A stretch of DNA of 64,000 nt from Bradyrhizobium vignae (GTDB lineage Bacteria; Pseudomonadota; Alphaproteobacteria; Rhizobiales; Xanthobacteraceae): positions 25,906-89,905 of the forward strand of contig NZ_RDQF01000025.1 in assembly GCF_004114425.1 (NCBI RefSeq), read 5' to 3'. This document shows positions 35,468 to 44,347 of the stretch, one piece after another. The position numbers and the translations under genes were made by a program. The notes beneath the pieces are model-generated. The model ran no database searches, was not told the DNA's origin, and saw only the letters and a program-made list of their open reading frames with translations. Position 1 is the stretch's first letter, and every line of letters starts with the position of its first letter.

Positions 35468-36649
35468 TCAAGGTCTTGGTCTCAATATCCATATCGCCGC
35501 TGGCCCGGCGAGGCTCTCTCGGACGGCCACGATCAGCCGATCCATCTCCGGAACGAACAGCGACGTCCGCGCTCCGGCGACGGTCGGAACGCGAGCTATT
35601 TGTCGATACGCGGCGCCATTTGCCTCGAGGACGTCGACAAAGCCCTGGCCGCAACTGACATAGATGCGCTTGCGCCTGGCATCGACAAAGAGATCGTCAA
35701 CGTCCCTGCATGTCTCGACGGTCGCGACGGACTTGCCGCCGCTCAACTCGAGGACTCCGAGTTCGGGCGGTTCGCGGAACGCGATAAGAAGCGCATTTCG
35801 CTCGCGGTCGATCGCCATCGCATAGTTTCCGCTCTTCTCCACGGGCCAGTTGGCGAGCTGCCTGCCGGATTTTCCATCCACCACGGCCACGGCGTGAGCG
35901 CCGGGAAGGTTGATGAAAATTCGATTCGTGTCGGGATCGAGCTGAAAGCTCTCGGGGTGAGCCTTTAGCGGCGAGCTCCGGACCTTGCTGCGGGTCACCG
36001 GATCGATGTAGCCCAAAGAGCCCTTGCCGTAGCCGACAATCACGACCCGCGCGGCGACGTCGATGCGGATGTTGTCGGCATCTCTTCCGAGTTCGATTTG
36101 CCCCGCCGCCCTGTAGTCGTTGCCGTCAAACAGCTTGACCGTACCGTCCTTGGCGTTGGCAACGAAGACAGTGTCGGTCGTTGGCTCATAGCCGACGCCT
36201 TGCGGCTCCTTCAATCCGGAGATCGTGTGAATCACGCTGCGATTGGCGAGATCGACGATACCGACGCTGTCGTTGCCAAGCTCAGCTATGAACAGACGTT
36301 GACGCTTCAGATCGACCGCCATGTGATCGATCCGGCCCCGCACGTGGCCGAGCAATATTTTGGCTTCCAACTGCAAGGGCCCGCCGTCTTGCGATTCAGC
36401 GCCTGCCGGAACGCCGGCGAGCAAGACGCTGGCCAATGTCGCGACCAGTATCTTGAGCGATACGGAGGCGATGCCTTTGATCCTGAGACGAGCTTGCGTG
36501 ACCCACACCGTGCGGCCGCGTCCGTTGTCCTCGGTGGCGATGTCGCTGCATCGGTGCCACGCCGCTCCTTCGCTCAGCGCCGGTGCAGCTGCCGTGCCGA
36601 CCAATCGAGACGGTTTGTCGGGCGAAATGGAGGTGTATGCTGAAGACAT
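35468..36649 (-). CDS. YncE-like periplasmic beta-propeller protein
   Basis: Repeat protein of the YncE/YVTN family, with recurring blade motifs such as NDSVGIVDLANRSVIHTISG, DTVFVANAKDGTVKLFDGND and RKRIYVSCGQGFVDVLEANG. The hydrophobic leader (LKILVATLASVLLAGVPAGA) indicates export. The start is uncertain: ATG 36649 leaves about 65 residues before this leader, while GTG 36508 would put it about 16 residues in, as expected for a signal peptide. The partner gene at 34633 is 22 bp away. Such propellers occur in metal- and cofactor-handling clusters. Confidence 0.8.
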   Translation of the reverse strand: MSSAYTSISPDKPSRLVGTAAAPALSEGAAWHRCSDIATEDNGRGRTVWVTQARLRIKGIASVSLKILVATLASVLLAGVPAGAESQDGGPLQLEAKILLGHVRGRIDHMAVDLKRQRLFIAELGNDSVGIVDLANRSVIHTISGLKEPQGVGYEPTTDTVFVANAKDGTVKLFDGNDYRAAGQIELGRDADNIRIDVAARVVIVGYGKGSLGYIDPVTRSKVRSSPLKAHPESFQLDPDTNRIFINLPGAHAVAVVDGKSGRQLANWPVEKSGNYAMAIDRERNALLIAFREPPELGVLELSGGKSVATVETCRDVDDLFVDARRKRIYVSCGQGFVDVLEANGAAYRQIARVPTVAGARTSLFVPEMDRLIVAVRESLAGPAAIWILRPRP

Positions 36650-36977
36650 GCGGCGCCCTCGGTGACTAAGGACGCGATACTTGGGCATGTCGCCTCGCGG
36701 GGAGATCGCAGATCCCCGAGCCCGGAATAGAACCCCTGATGAGGAGGCTGTCAACCCGCTCGAGCTCGACAGATCGCGCCGGAAACGTCACCAAGATTTC
36801 CCTGGTTCCAACCGCTCCTGCGATGCGACCCGAGTTGCGGTCCAGCACTCGAAATCCCGACCCGTCGTCTTGAAAGATCCAGACGTTCTCCCGTAGAGTG
36901 TTCCCAAGGGGGAAAGCAGACCCCCCTAGAGACTTCGGTCCAAGCTCTGCGCAGCACGCACCACGTGGAGCTCGCGC
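36650..36977. other. Divergent promoter region, no certain gene
   Basis: A 328-bp region between the YncE-like gene and the ATP-grasp gene. A minus-strand frame (about 36666-36920, SGFRVLDRNSGRIAGAVGT) is open but has no good start or family, and may be a remnant. The region should carry promoters for both divergent units. I see no certain operator. Confidence 0.4.
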
Positions 36978-38012
36978 ATGGACACCGAACATCGTTCCCC
37001 TCTCCGACATTCCGTAGCCATTCTCTCGCGGGGCGATGCTTCCGCCCGACGGGACGCGACCGCGCAGAACAGCCGCTTCGTGCAGGTCTTCGACGCGCTC
37101 GCTGCCTTCGGCATCGATGCGCGCCCTGTGATCTACGATGAAAGTTTCGCCGAGGAGGTCCGCGAACAGCTGCTCGCGGTCGACGGCGTGCTCGTCTGGG
37201 TCAACCCAATCCAGGACGGCCGAACCCGCGCCGGTCTTGACGCCTTGCTGCGCGACGTCGCCGCGCGCGGCGTGTGGGTCAGCGCTCATCCGGACGTCAT
37301 CCTCAAGATGGGCACCAAGGAGGTGCTCTATCGTACCCGCTCGATGGGCTGGGGAAGCGACACGGCGCTGTATCAAACCGTCGAGGCGATGCGCGACGAA
37401 CTGCCTGAGCGGCTCGTCACCGGTCCACGTGTGATCAAGCGCAGCCGGGGCAATGGCGGCCAGGGCGTTTGGAAGGTCGAGAAGCTGCCGACTTCTGCCA
37501 TGCTGAGGGTGCTGGACGCGACCAAGGACGCATCCGAGGAATTGACGCTTGACGAGTTTCTCCGCCGCTGCGCCGAGTACTTCGAAAACGGCAGCGTGGT
37601 CGATCAACCATACCTGCCTCGCTTGGGCGAAGGTGTCGTGCGCTGCTATATGGCAGGCGATCGCTGCGCCGGTTTCGGCCACCACAAAGTCAAAGCCCTG
37701 GTCGACTCGCCCGCCGCGCGTTCAGAGGCTGGACCGCGGCTGTACACATCCAACGCAGACCCGCGCTTCCAGCGGTTGCGTCGGTTGATGGAAGACGAGT
37801 GGACGCCGCAGCTCACCTCGTCGCTCGATGTTGCGCGAGGTGACCTGCCCATGATCTGGGACGCCGACTTCATGCTTGGCCCGGTGCAGAGGGACGGGAG
37901 CGACAGCTACGTGCTGGGCGAGATCAACGTCAGCTCCGTGTATCCTTACCCGGACGAGGCGCCGGCGGAGATCGCCAGGGGGGTTGCCGACCGGCTGCGG
38001 GACAAGCTTTGA
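36978..38012 (+). CDS. Cj0069-family ATP-grasp ligase
   Basis: A 344-residue protein with an ATP-grasp fold, which joins a carboxylate to an amine or thiol through an acyl-phosphate. The central ATP-binding loop reads PRVIKRSRGNGGQGVWKVE and the C-terminal metal-binding motif reads LGEINVSSVYPYPDE. Earlier conserved stretches are GVLVWVNPIQDGRTRAG and GVWVSAHPDVILKMGTKEVL. It resembles the uncharacterised Cj0069 family. The next gene, an ABC ATPase, begins 4 bp after the stop codon, so the two are tightly coupled. The products to be joined are unknown; a small peptide or metallophore is inferred from context only. Confidence 0.8.
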   Translation: MDTEHRSPLRHSVAILSRGDASARRDATAQNSRFVQVFDALAAFGIDARPVIYDESFAEEVREQLLAVDGVLVWVNPIQDGRTRAGLDALLRDVAARGVWVSAHPDVILKMGTKEVLYRTRSMGWGSDTALYQTVEAMRDELPERLVTGPRVIKRSRGNGGQGVWKVEKLPTSAMLRVLDATKDASEELTLDEFLRRCAEYFENGSVVDQPYLPRLGEGVVRCYMAGDRCAGFGHHKVKALVDSPAARSEAGPRLYTSNADPRFQRLRRLMEDEWTPQLTSSLDVARGDLPMIWDADFMLGPVQRDGSDSYVLGEINVSSVYPYPDEAPAEIARGVADRLRDKL

Positions 38013-38015
38013 CAC

Positions 38016-38612
38016 ATGCTGACGGTCGACGCGCTCAAGCGCTTGCACATCTGCGTCTCATTCGACTTGCATGACGGGGAATGCATCGCCCTGCAAGGAC
38101 CGTCCGGCGCCGGGAAGACTCTGCTGCTTCGCTCCATCGCAGATCTCGATCCAAACGAAGGAACAGTCAAACTGGACGGAACGCTGAAGGAGGCCATGCC
38201 CGCCCCCGTCTGGCGGAAACGAGTGACCTACCTCGCTGCGGAGCCAGGCTGGTGGTCGGATACGGTGCAAGGGCACTTCAACGACTGGAATGATGCATTG
38301 CCGCTGGTCGAACGATTGGGATTGCCGCCCGGTTGCGGATCTTGGTCGATCCAGCGACTTTCCACCGGAGAGAAACAGCGGCTGGCACTTGCGCGGGCCC
38401 TGATGCTGCGATCGCGGGTTCTTCTCCTGGACGAGCCGACTTCGGCACTCGACGCGGCCTCGACCGCGATCGTGGAATCCTTGATCGCTGAACGTATTTC
38501 GAATGGAACGAGCGTCATTTGGAGCACGCACGACAACGCCCAAGCCCGTCGCGTCGGGTCCAGGGTCCTGGTGATGAGTGCCGTCGGCGTGCTCGGGGAA
38601 GATCGGTCGTGA
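38016..38612 (+). CDS. ABC transporter ATP-binding protein, FetA/YbbL type
   Basis: Short 198-residue ABC ATPase with all key motifs: Walker A GPSGAGKTLLLRSIADLD, signature LSTGEKQRLALARAL, Walker B VLLLDEPTSALDA and switch histidine in IWSTHDN. The small size and the partner permease of the FetB/UPF0014 family identify a FetAB-like exporter, a family linked in E. coli to iron export. It starts 4 bp after the ATP-grasp gene and its stop overlaps the FetB-like start (GTGA). Confidence 0.88.
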   Translation: MLTVDALKRLHICVSFDLHDGECIALQGPSGAGKTLLLRSIADLDPNEGTVKLDGTLKEAMPAPVWRKRVTYLAAEPGWWSDTVQGHFNDWNDALPLVERLGLPPGCGSWSIQRLSTGEKQRLALARALMLRSRVLLLDEPTSALDAASTAIVESLIAERISNGTSVIWSTHDNAQARRVGSRVLVMSAVGVLGEDRS

Positions 38613-39415
38613 CTTACATTCAATTGGCCTACGGTGATTTGATCGTGCCCGCGCTCCTCGTCGTCATGGACGGCGCCCTCTCGATTGTTTTGCGCCTCAA
38701 GCTTGAAAGACAACTGGCCATCGCAGCCCTGCGGATGGTGCTCCAGCTCGTCCTCGTTGGTTACGTACTGACGTTCCTGTTTGCCGCGGTTTCGCCGCTT
38801 TGGACTGCCCTCACGGCCTTCATCATGGTTCTCTTCGCCTCACGGGAAATCGTCGCGAGGCAGAAGCGGCGCCTGCCAGGCATTTTGAGCTACGGCCTGG
38901 GCGCGGGATGCACACTGCTCGCAGCCGGTACGGTTACGATCTTTGCGCTGTTGACGGAGCTGCGGCCGGATCCCTGGTATCATCCGCGCTATGCGCTACC
39001 CCTGTTGGGAATGATCCTTGGCAACACCATGACCGGGATAAGCTTGGGCTTGGATGTGCTGACAAATGGCTTGGTGCGTGAGAGAGCCGCGGTAGAAGCC
39101 TGTCTTGCGCTGGGGGGCACCCGGTACCAGGCCGTGCTGCCAGTCATACGGGACGCCCTAAGAAGCGGTTTCATGCCAATCATTAACAGCATGGCGGCGA
39201 TCGGCCTTGTTTCCTTGCCGGGGATGATGACTGGCCAGATCCTTGCGGGCGTCGAACCGGTCGATGCAGCAAAATATCAACTGCTGATCATGTTCCTGAT
39301 CGCCGGTGGGACCGGGCTGGGAACGCTGGCCGCCGTCTTGGGGGGCGCACATCTGCTGACCGACCATCGACATCGATTACGTCTCGAACGAATTGCGGCC
39401 GAAAGCTCAGTTTAA
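38609..39415 (+). CDS. FetB/UPF0014-family ABC exporter permease
   Basis: Membrane subunit of a FetAB-like ABC system, 268 residues with about seven helices. Conserved UPF0014 stretches seen: LRMVLQLVLVGYVLTFLF, PLLGMILGNTMTGISLGL, ALGGTRYQAVLPVIRDALRS and LVSLPGMMTGQILAGVEPVD. The GTG start at 38609 shares bases with the ATPase stop, so translation is coupled. It probably exports the product or substrate of the adjacent ATP-grasp enzyme, or a metal. Confidence 0.88.
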   Translation: MTYIQLAYGDLIVPALLVVMDGALSIVLRLKLERQLAIAALRMVLQLVLVGYVLTFLFAAVSPLWTALTAFIMVLFASREIVARQKRRLPGILSYGLGAGCTLLAAGTVTIFALLTELRPDPWYHPRYALPLLGMILGNTMTGISLGLDVLTNGLVRERAAVEACLALGGTRYQAVLPVIRDALRSGFMPIINSMAAIGLVSLPGMMTGQILAGVEPVDAAKYQLLIMFLIAGGTGLGTLAAVLGGAHLLTDHRHRLRLERIAAESSV

Positions 39416-39541
39416 TTGTTTCTCCTTTGGTTGCGATCGATGCAGGCTCGTCCCGAAGCCGCCCGTCCCAATCGCTGGGGACAGACGGCGGCCCCCTAAG
39501 GCGCTAGCCTCGGCATTGAGGAGACAACAAGGGAGCGAAGC

Positions 39542-40708
39542 TTGAGCACGGCGCCGCGCATCGAGATCGACCCCGCCGCATTCTGGGCAGATCCCTATCC
39601 GATGCTCGCCAGGATGCGGAAGGAGGCGCCGATCGCGTTCGTGCCGCAGCTCGGCTCGACGCTGCTGACGAGCCGCGACGACATCTCGATCTCCGAGAAG
39701 CAGATCGACGTGTTCTCCTCGCACCAGCCGGCCGGTCTGATGAACCGGCTGATGGGCCACAACATGATGCGCAAGGACGGCGAGGCGCACCAGGTCGAGC
39801 GCCGTGCGATGTTTCCGACGGTGTCGCCGAAGACGGTGAAGGCGCACTGGACTGCGCAGTTCCAGGCCCATGCAGATCGCATCCTCGACGCCATCGTGCC
39901 GGGGCGGATCGATTTCATGCGCGACTTCGCGCTGCCGTTTTCCGGCGAATGCCTGAAGTCGATCACCGGCCTCACCAATATCGGCTTTGAGGACATGGAT
40001 GCGTGGTCGCAGGGCATGATCGAGGGCATCGCCAATTACGCCGGCGATCCCGCGGTCGAGGCACGCTGTCACGCCGCGACAGCGGGCATCGATGCCGCGA
40101 TCGACGACATCCTGCCGGTAATGCGCAAGCATCCCGACCAGAGCATTTTGGGCGTGCTGCTCGCCTCGGGCATGCCGATGGAGAGCGTGCGCGCCAATGT
40201 CAAGCTCGCGATATCGGGCGGCCAGAACGAGCCGCGCAAGGCGATCGCCGGCACGGTATGGGCGCTGCTCACCCATCCCGAGCAGCTCGATCTGGTCCTG
40301 CGCAGTGAAGTGTCCTGGCTGCAGGCCTTCGAGGAATATGCCCGCTGGATCTCGCCGATCGGCATGTCGCCCCGTCGCATTGCCAAGCCCTGGACCATTC
40401 GCGATGTGTCGTTCGAGCTCGACGAGCGCGTGTTCCTGATGTTCGGCTCCGCCAACCGCGACGAGAAGCATTTTGACCGCGCCGATCAGTTCGACGTGCG
40501 TCGCGACACCACCAAGAGCGTCGCCTTCGGCGCCGGCCCGCATTTCTGCGCCGGCGCCTTCGCCTCGCGCGCGATGATCGCCGACGTCGCGCTGCCGACA
40601 TTGTTCGCGCGTGCAAAGCGCATCGAGATTGCCGACGACGAGCCGGTGCGAATCGGCGGCTGGGCGTTCAGGGGGCTGCAGAATCTGCCGGTGATGTGGT
40701 TGCATTAG
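39542..40708 (+). CDS. Cytochrome P450
   Basis: Haem-thiolate monooxygenase of 388 residues. The haem-binding cysteine lies in FGAGPHFCAGAFASR (near residue 341) and the ExxR motif reads EEYARW. The I-helix reads ISGGQNEPR in place of the usual AGxxT, so the classic acid-alcohol pair is missing, as in some aromatic O-demethylase P450s; this comparison is from memory only. It needs an electron partner, which is not adjacent. Translation appears to start at TTG 39542 after AGGGAGCG. It lies 126 bp behind the FetB-like gene, so a link to that cluster is possible. Confidence 0.92.
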   Translation: MSTAPRIEIDPAAFWADPYPMLARMRKEAPIAFVPQLGSTLLTSRDDISISEKQIDVFSSHQPAGLMNRLMGHNMMRKDGEAHQVERRAMFPTVSPKTVKAHWTAQFQAHADRILDAIVPGRIDFMRDFALPFSGECLKSITGLTNIGFEDMDAWSQGMIEGIANYAGDPAVEARCHAATAGIDAAIDDILPVMRKHPDQSILGVLLASGMPMESVRANVKLAISGGQNEPRKAIAGTVWALLTHPEQLDLVLRSEVSWLQAFEEYARWISPIGMSPRRIAKPWTIRDVSFELDERVFLMFGSANRDEKHFDRADQFDVRRDTTKSVAFGAGPHFCAGAFASRAMIADVALPTLFARAKRIEIADDEPVRIGGWAFRGLQNLPVMWLH

Positions 40709-40749
40709 GCCGGTGGTGCTTGTGGCACGTGACCCGTCACACGTTCGGT

Positions 40750-40864
40750 GTCATCGCCCGGCTTGACCGGCGATCCAGTACTCCGAGGCAGTCGTGGCTG
40801 AATCGATGGGCCGCGGCGTACTGGATTCCCCAGTGCGCAATTGCGCACAAGGCAGGAAATGACA
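40750..40864. repeat. Dispersed inverted repeat with inner 14-bp palindrome
   Basis: Arms GTCATCGCC...ATCCAGTACT and GTACTGGATT...GGAAATGAC form a long imperfect palindrome. It contains the perfect TGCGCAATTGCGCA (40834-40847). A related short copy, GTCACGCCCGGATCAAGCCG, lies near 46917. The rest of the gap to ssuA (40865-41229) holds no recognisable gene. Confidence 0.75.
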
Positions 40865-41229
40865 GCGAGGTGGGAGGGGCCTTGCGTCACTCCAGCCCCA
40901 GTCCGCGATAATGCCATTCTGCTCCTAACGAACTTCGGATAATGCGTAAGTTGTTGTTTTCGCACGCCCCGTCTACGGTGCATGGGGTTGTTTTGCGACT
41001 TTTTATTCTCCGGTCGTCTGGGCTCGGACGGAATCCGAGCGGCTCTCACATTCGCGTGCGGAAAAATTCCGTCTGAATCCTCGCGACCGCTTGAAAGATT
41101 AATCATGCGGTCCGCCGCACACGCAGTGCTCGCATCGCTATTTTTCCGCGAGTCTCGACACGTCCGATAAGGCGCACCATCATTCCCGAACGCAGACGAA
41201 TGACGGCCGCGTGCGGCCGGGAGTGTGGA

Positions 41230-42180
41230 ATGCAGCGTCGGGACTTTCTGAAACTGTCGATTGGAACAGCGGCCGCCGCTGTCTTCGCGTCACCCGCCAT
41301 CGCGCAAGGCGCGGTGAAGGAAATTCGTATCGGCTATCAGAAGACCGGCGTGCTGGTCATCACGCGCCAGCAGGCCGCGCTGGAAAAACATTTCTCGCCG
41401 CAAGGCATCGAGGTGAAATGGATCGAGTTCTCCTCCGGTCCCCCGATGATGGAGGCGATGAACGTCGGCAGCGTGGATTTCGGCGCGGTGGGCGATTCCC
41501 CGCCGGTGTTCGCCCAGGCCGCGGGCGCCGCGATCGTCTATGCCGCCGGCCAGCCCATCACCAACGGCCAGGGCATCCTGGTGCCCAAGGAATCGCCGAT
41601 TCGCGACATCGCCGACCTCAAGGGCAAGCGCATCGGCTTCACCAAGGGCTCCAGCGCCCACAACGTCGTGGTGCAGACGCTGGAGAAGGCCGGTCTCACC
41701 TATGCCGACATCACACCGGTCTACCTGACGCCGCCGGATGCCGGCCCCGCCTTCGCCAATGGCAGCATCGAGGCCTGGGCGATCTGGGATCCCTATTTCG
41801 CGATCGGCGAGACCAAGCAGAACGGCCGCATCCTGATCAATGCGCGTGAGGTCACCAAGACCAATTCCTTCTACATCGCCAATCGCGAGTTCGCGAAGAA
41901 TCACGGCGCGATCTTGCAGCAGATCGTCGATGTGACCACCGCGGCCGGCAAGTGGGCCGAACAGCATCGCGACGAAGTCGCCAAATCGCTCGCGGCGATC
42001 ACCGGCGTCCCGCTGGATATCCAGACCGTCGCCGCCAATCGCGCGAACTTCGTGGTCGGCCCCGTCACCGACGACATCATCGCGACCCAGCAGGGTGTCG
42101 CCGACCGCTTCCACAAGCTCGGCCTGATCCCTAAGCCGATCGTGATCCGCGACATCGTCTGGCGCAACCCGGCGGCCTGA
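41230..42180 (+). CDS. ssuA: Aliphatic sulfonate ABC transporter substrate-binding protein SsuA, copy 1
   Basis: Periplasmic binding protein for alkanesulfonates, 316 residues. The N-terminus MQRRDFLKLS is a twin-arginine type leader followed by a hydrophobic stretch. The mature part starts EIRIGYQKTGVLVITRQQ, then FSSGPPMMEAMNVGSVDFG and the AWAIWDPYFAI ligand-site segment. First gene of a six-gene ssu operon transcribed rightwards. The ATG 41230 is preferred over an upstream ATG at 41200 because it begins the leader. Confidence 0.93.
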   Translation: MQRRDFLKLSIGTAAAAVFASPAIAQGAVKEIRIGYQKTGVLVITRQQAALEKHFSPQGIEVKWIEFSSGPPMMEAMNVGSVDFGAVGDSPPVFAQAAGAAIVYAAGQPITNGQGILVPKESPIRDIADLKGKRIGFTKGSSAHNVVVQTLEKAGLTYADITPVYLTPPDAGPAFANGSIEAWAIWDPYFAIGETKQNGRILINAREVTKTNSFYIANREFAKNHGAILQQIVDVTTAAGKWAEQHRDEVAKSLAAITGVPLDIQTVAANRANFVVGPVTDDIIATQQGVADRFHKLGLIPKPIVIRDIVWRNPAA

Positions 42181-42218
42181 TCGTGCCGGCCGATCTTCCC
42201 ATCCAAAGAGGTCTGAAC

Positions 42219-43172
42219 ATGAAGCGTATCGTCCAACGCGTGATCGCAGCCATCGTGCTGTCGATCGGCATCGTCGCGGCCGCTGTCGGCACCTCCTACG
42301 GTCAGGACAAGGTGGTCCGCATCGGCTACCAGAAATACGGCAAGCTGGTGCTGCTCAAGAGCAAGGGCACGCTGGAGCCGAAGCTCGAGGCCTTCGGCTA
42401 CAAGGTGGTGTGGACCGAATTCCCGTCGGGTCCGCCGCTGCTCGAAGCGCTCAATGTCGGCGCGATCGATCTCGGCAACACCGGCGAAGCCCCGCCGATC
42501 TTCGCGCAGGCCGCCGGCGCGCCGATCCAGTATGTCGCCTATGAGCCGCCGGCGCCGAAGGGCGAGGCGATCCTGGTGCCGAAGGACAGCCCGCTGAAGT
42601 CGGTCACTGATCTCAAGGGCAAGAAGGTCGCGCTCAACAAGGGCTCCAACGTCCATTATCTGCTGGTCAAGGCGCTGGAGAAGGCCGGCGTCAAATACTC
42701 GGAGATCGAGCCGGTATTCCTCGCGCCGGCCGACGCCCGTGCCGCCTTCGAGCGCGGCGCTGTCGATGCCTGGGTGATCTGGGATCCGTTCCAGGCGGCG
42801 GCGGAAGCGGCCACCGGCGCGCGCACGCTGGCCGACGGCACCGGCACCGTTGCCAACTACCAGTTCTACTTCTCCTCCAAGAAATTCCTAGAAGCCAACC
42901 CGAAGATCGTCGAGGCCGTGTTAGCCGAGCTCAGCACGGTCGACGATTGGGCCAAGGGCGACATCCATGCGGTGGCCGAGCAGCTCGCGCCGTCGATCGG
43001 TCTTTCGGTCCCCGTGGTCGAGGTGGCGCTGAAGCGGCAGGCCTACGGCATCAAGCCGATCACCGACGCTGTCATCGCCGACCAACAGCAGGTTGCCGAC
43101 GCATTCTTCGCGCTGGGCTTGATTCCCAAATCCATCAGGATTTCCGACGTGGCTCGGAAGTCAGGTTCGTGA
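42219..43172 (+). CDS. Aliphatic sulfonate ABC transporter substrate-binding protein SsuA, copy 2
   Basis: A second binding protein, 317 residues, following the first by 38 bp. It has a Sec signal peptide (QRVIAAIVLSIGIVAAAVG) instead of a Tat-like leader. Then come RIGYQKYGKLVLLKSKGTLE, FPSGPPLLEALNVGAIDLG and AWVIWDPFQAA, matching copy 1. The difference in leader and ligand residues suggests distinct sulfonate ranges served by one permease. Its stop overlaps an alternative GTG start of ssuD. Confidence 0.92.
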   Translation: MKRIVQRVIAAIVLSIGIVAAAVGTSYGQDKVVRIGYQKYGKLVLLKSKGTLEPKLEAFGYKVVWTEFPSGPPLLEALNVGAIDLGNTGEAPPIFAQAAGAPIQYVAYEPPAPKGEAILVPKDSPLKSVTDLKGKKVALNKGSNVHYLLVKALEKAGVKYSEIEPVFLAPADARAAFERGAVDAWVIWDPFQAAAEAATGARTLADGTGTVANYQFYFSSKKFLEANPKIVEAVLAELSTVDDWAKGDIHAVAEQLAPSIGLSVPVVEVALKRQAYGIKPITDAVIADQQQVADAFFALGLIPKSIRISDVARKSGS

Positions 43173-43180
43173 GCACAGTC

Positions 43181-44347
43181 ATGAGTAAGCAAGCAAGCGC
43201 CAACATCCTCTGGTTCCTGCCGACGCACGGTGACGGCCGCTATCTCGGCACCGGCATCGGCGGGCGCGAGGTCAACTTCAACTATCTGCGCCAGATCGCG
43301 CAGGCCGCGGACCAGCTCGGCTATTTCGGCGTGCTGCTGCCGACGGGGCGGTCCTGCGAGGATTCCTGGATCGTCGCTTCCTCAGTCGCGCCGTTCACCG
43401 AGCGCCTGCGCTATCTCGTGGCCGTGCGCCCCGGCCTGCAGTCACCGAGTGTCGCGGCGCGCATGACCGCGACGCTCGACCGTGTCACCAATGGCCGGCT
43501 TCTCGTCAACGTGGTCACGGGCGGCGATCCCGTCGAGAACAAAGGCGACGGCATCTTCCTCGCTCACGACGAGCGTTACGAGGTCACCCGCGAGTTCCTG
43601 GGCGTCTACAGCGACCTGCTTGCCGGCAAGACCGTGAACGTCGAAGGCAAGCACATCCATGTCGAAGGCGGCAAGTTGCTGTTCCCGCCGGTGCAGTCGC
43701 CGCGGCCGCCGCTCTATTTCGGCGGCTCGTCCGATGCGGGCATCGACGTCGCGGTCGACACCGTCGACAAATATCTCACCTGGGGCGAGCCGCCGGCGCT
43801 GGTCGCCGAGAAGATCGCGAAGGTGAGGGAGGTCGCGGCCGCGCGTGGCCGCAAGCTGTCATTCGGCATCCGCCTTCATGTGATTGTCCGCGAGACCAAT
43901 GAGGAGGCTTGGCGCGCCGCCAACGAATTGATCAAGCACATGAGCGACGACACCATCGCGCTGGCGCAGAAGAACTTTGCCCGCATGGACTCGGTCGGTC
44001 AGCAGCGCATGGCGCAGCTTCATGGCGGCAAGCGCGACAAGCTCGAGATCGCCCCGAACCTGTGGGCCGGTGTCGGCCTCGTGCGCGGCGGCGCCGGCAC
44101 GGCGCTGGTCGGAGACGCCCAGACGGTGGCGGCGCGCATTAGGGAGTATCAGGACCTCGGCATCGATACCTTCATCATGTCGGGCTACCCGCATTTGGAG
44201 GAAGCCTATCGCTTCGCCGAGCTGGTGTTTCCGCTGCTCGCGCTGGATCAGCCCGGCAACGTGACCAGGCTGCATTTCAACGGCGGCCCCTTCGGCGAGA
44301 CCGTCGGCAGCGATTTCCGTCCGCAGCATCGGGTGTCGCAATCATGA
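43181..44347 (+). CDS. ssuD: FMNH2-dependent alkanesulfonate monooxygenase
   Basis: Releases sulfite from alkanesulfonates with reduced FMN and oxygen, giving the aldehyde. The 388-residue protein is of standard length and has SsuD marks: LPTHGDGRYLGTGIGGRE near the start, RSCEDSWIVASSVAP, NVVTGGDPVENKGDG and DIDVAVDTVDKYLTWGEPP-like text further on (here GIDVAVDTVDKYLTWGEPP). Start ATG 43181; GTG 43169 is an in-frame alternative overlapping the previous stop. The last four bases overlap ssuC (ATGA). Confidence 0.95.
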   Translation: MSKQASANILWFLPTHGDGRYLGTGIGGREVNFNYLRQIAQAADQLGYFGVLLPTGRSCEDSWIVASSVAPFTERLRYLVAVRPGLQSPSVAARMTATLDRVTNGRLLVNVVTGGDPVENKGDGIFLAHDERYEVTREFLGVYSDLLAGKTVNVEGKHIHVEGGKLLFPPVQSPRPPLYFGGSSDAGIDVAVDTVDKYLTWGEPPALVAEKIAKVREVAAARGRKLSFGIRLHVIVRETNEEAWRAANELIKHMSDDTIALAQKNFARMDSVGQQRMAQLHGGKRDKLEIAPNLWAGVGLVRGGAGTALVGDAQTVAARIREYQDLGIDTFIMSGYPHLEEAYRFAELVFPLLALDQPGNVTRLHFNGGPFGETVGSDFRPQHRVSQS

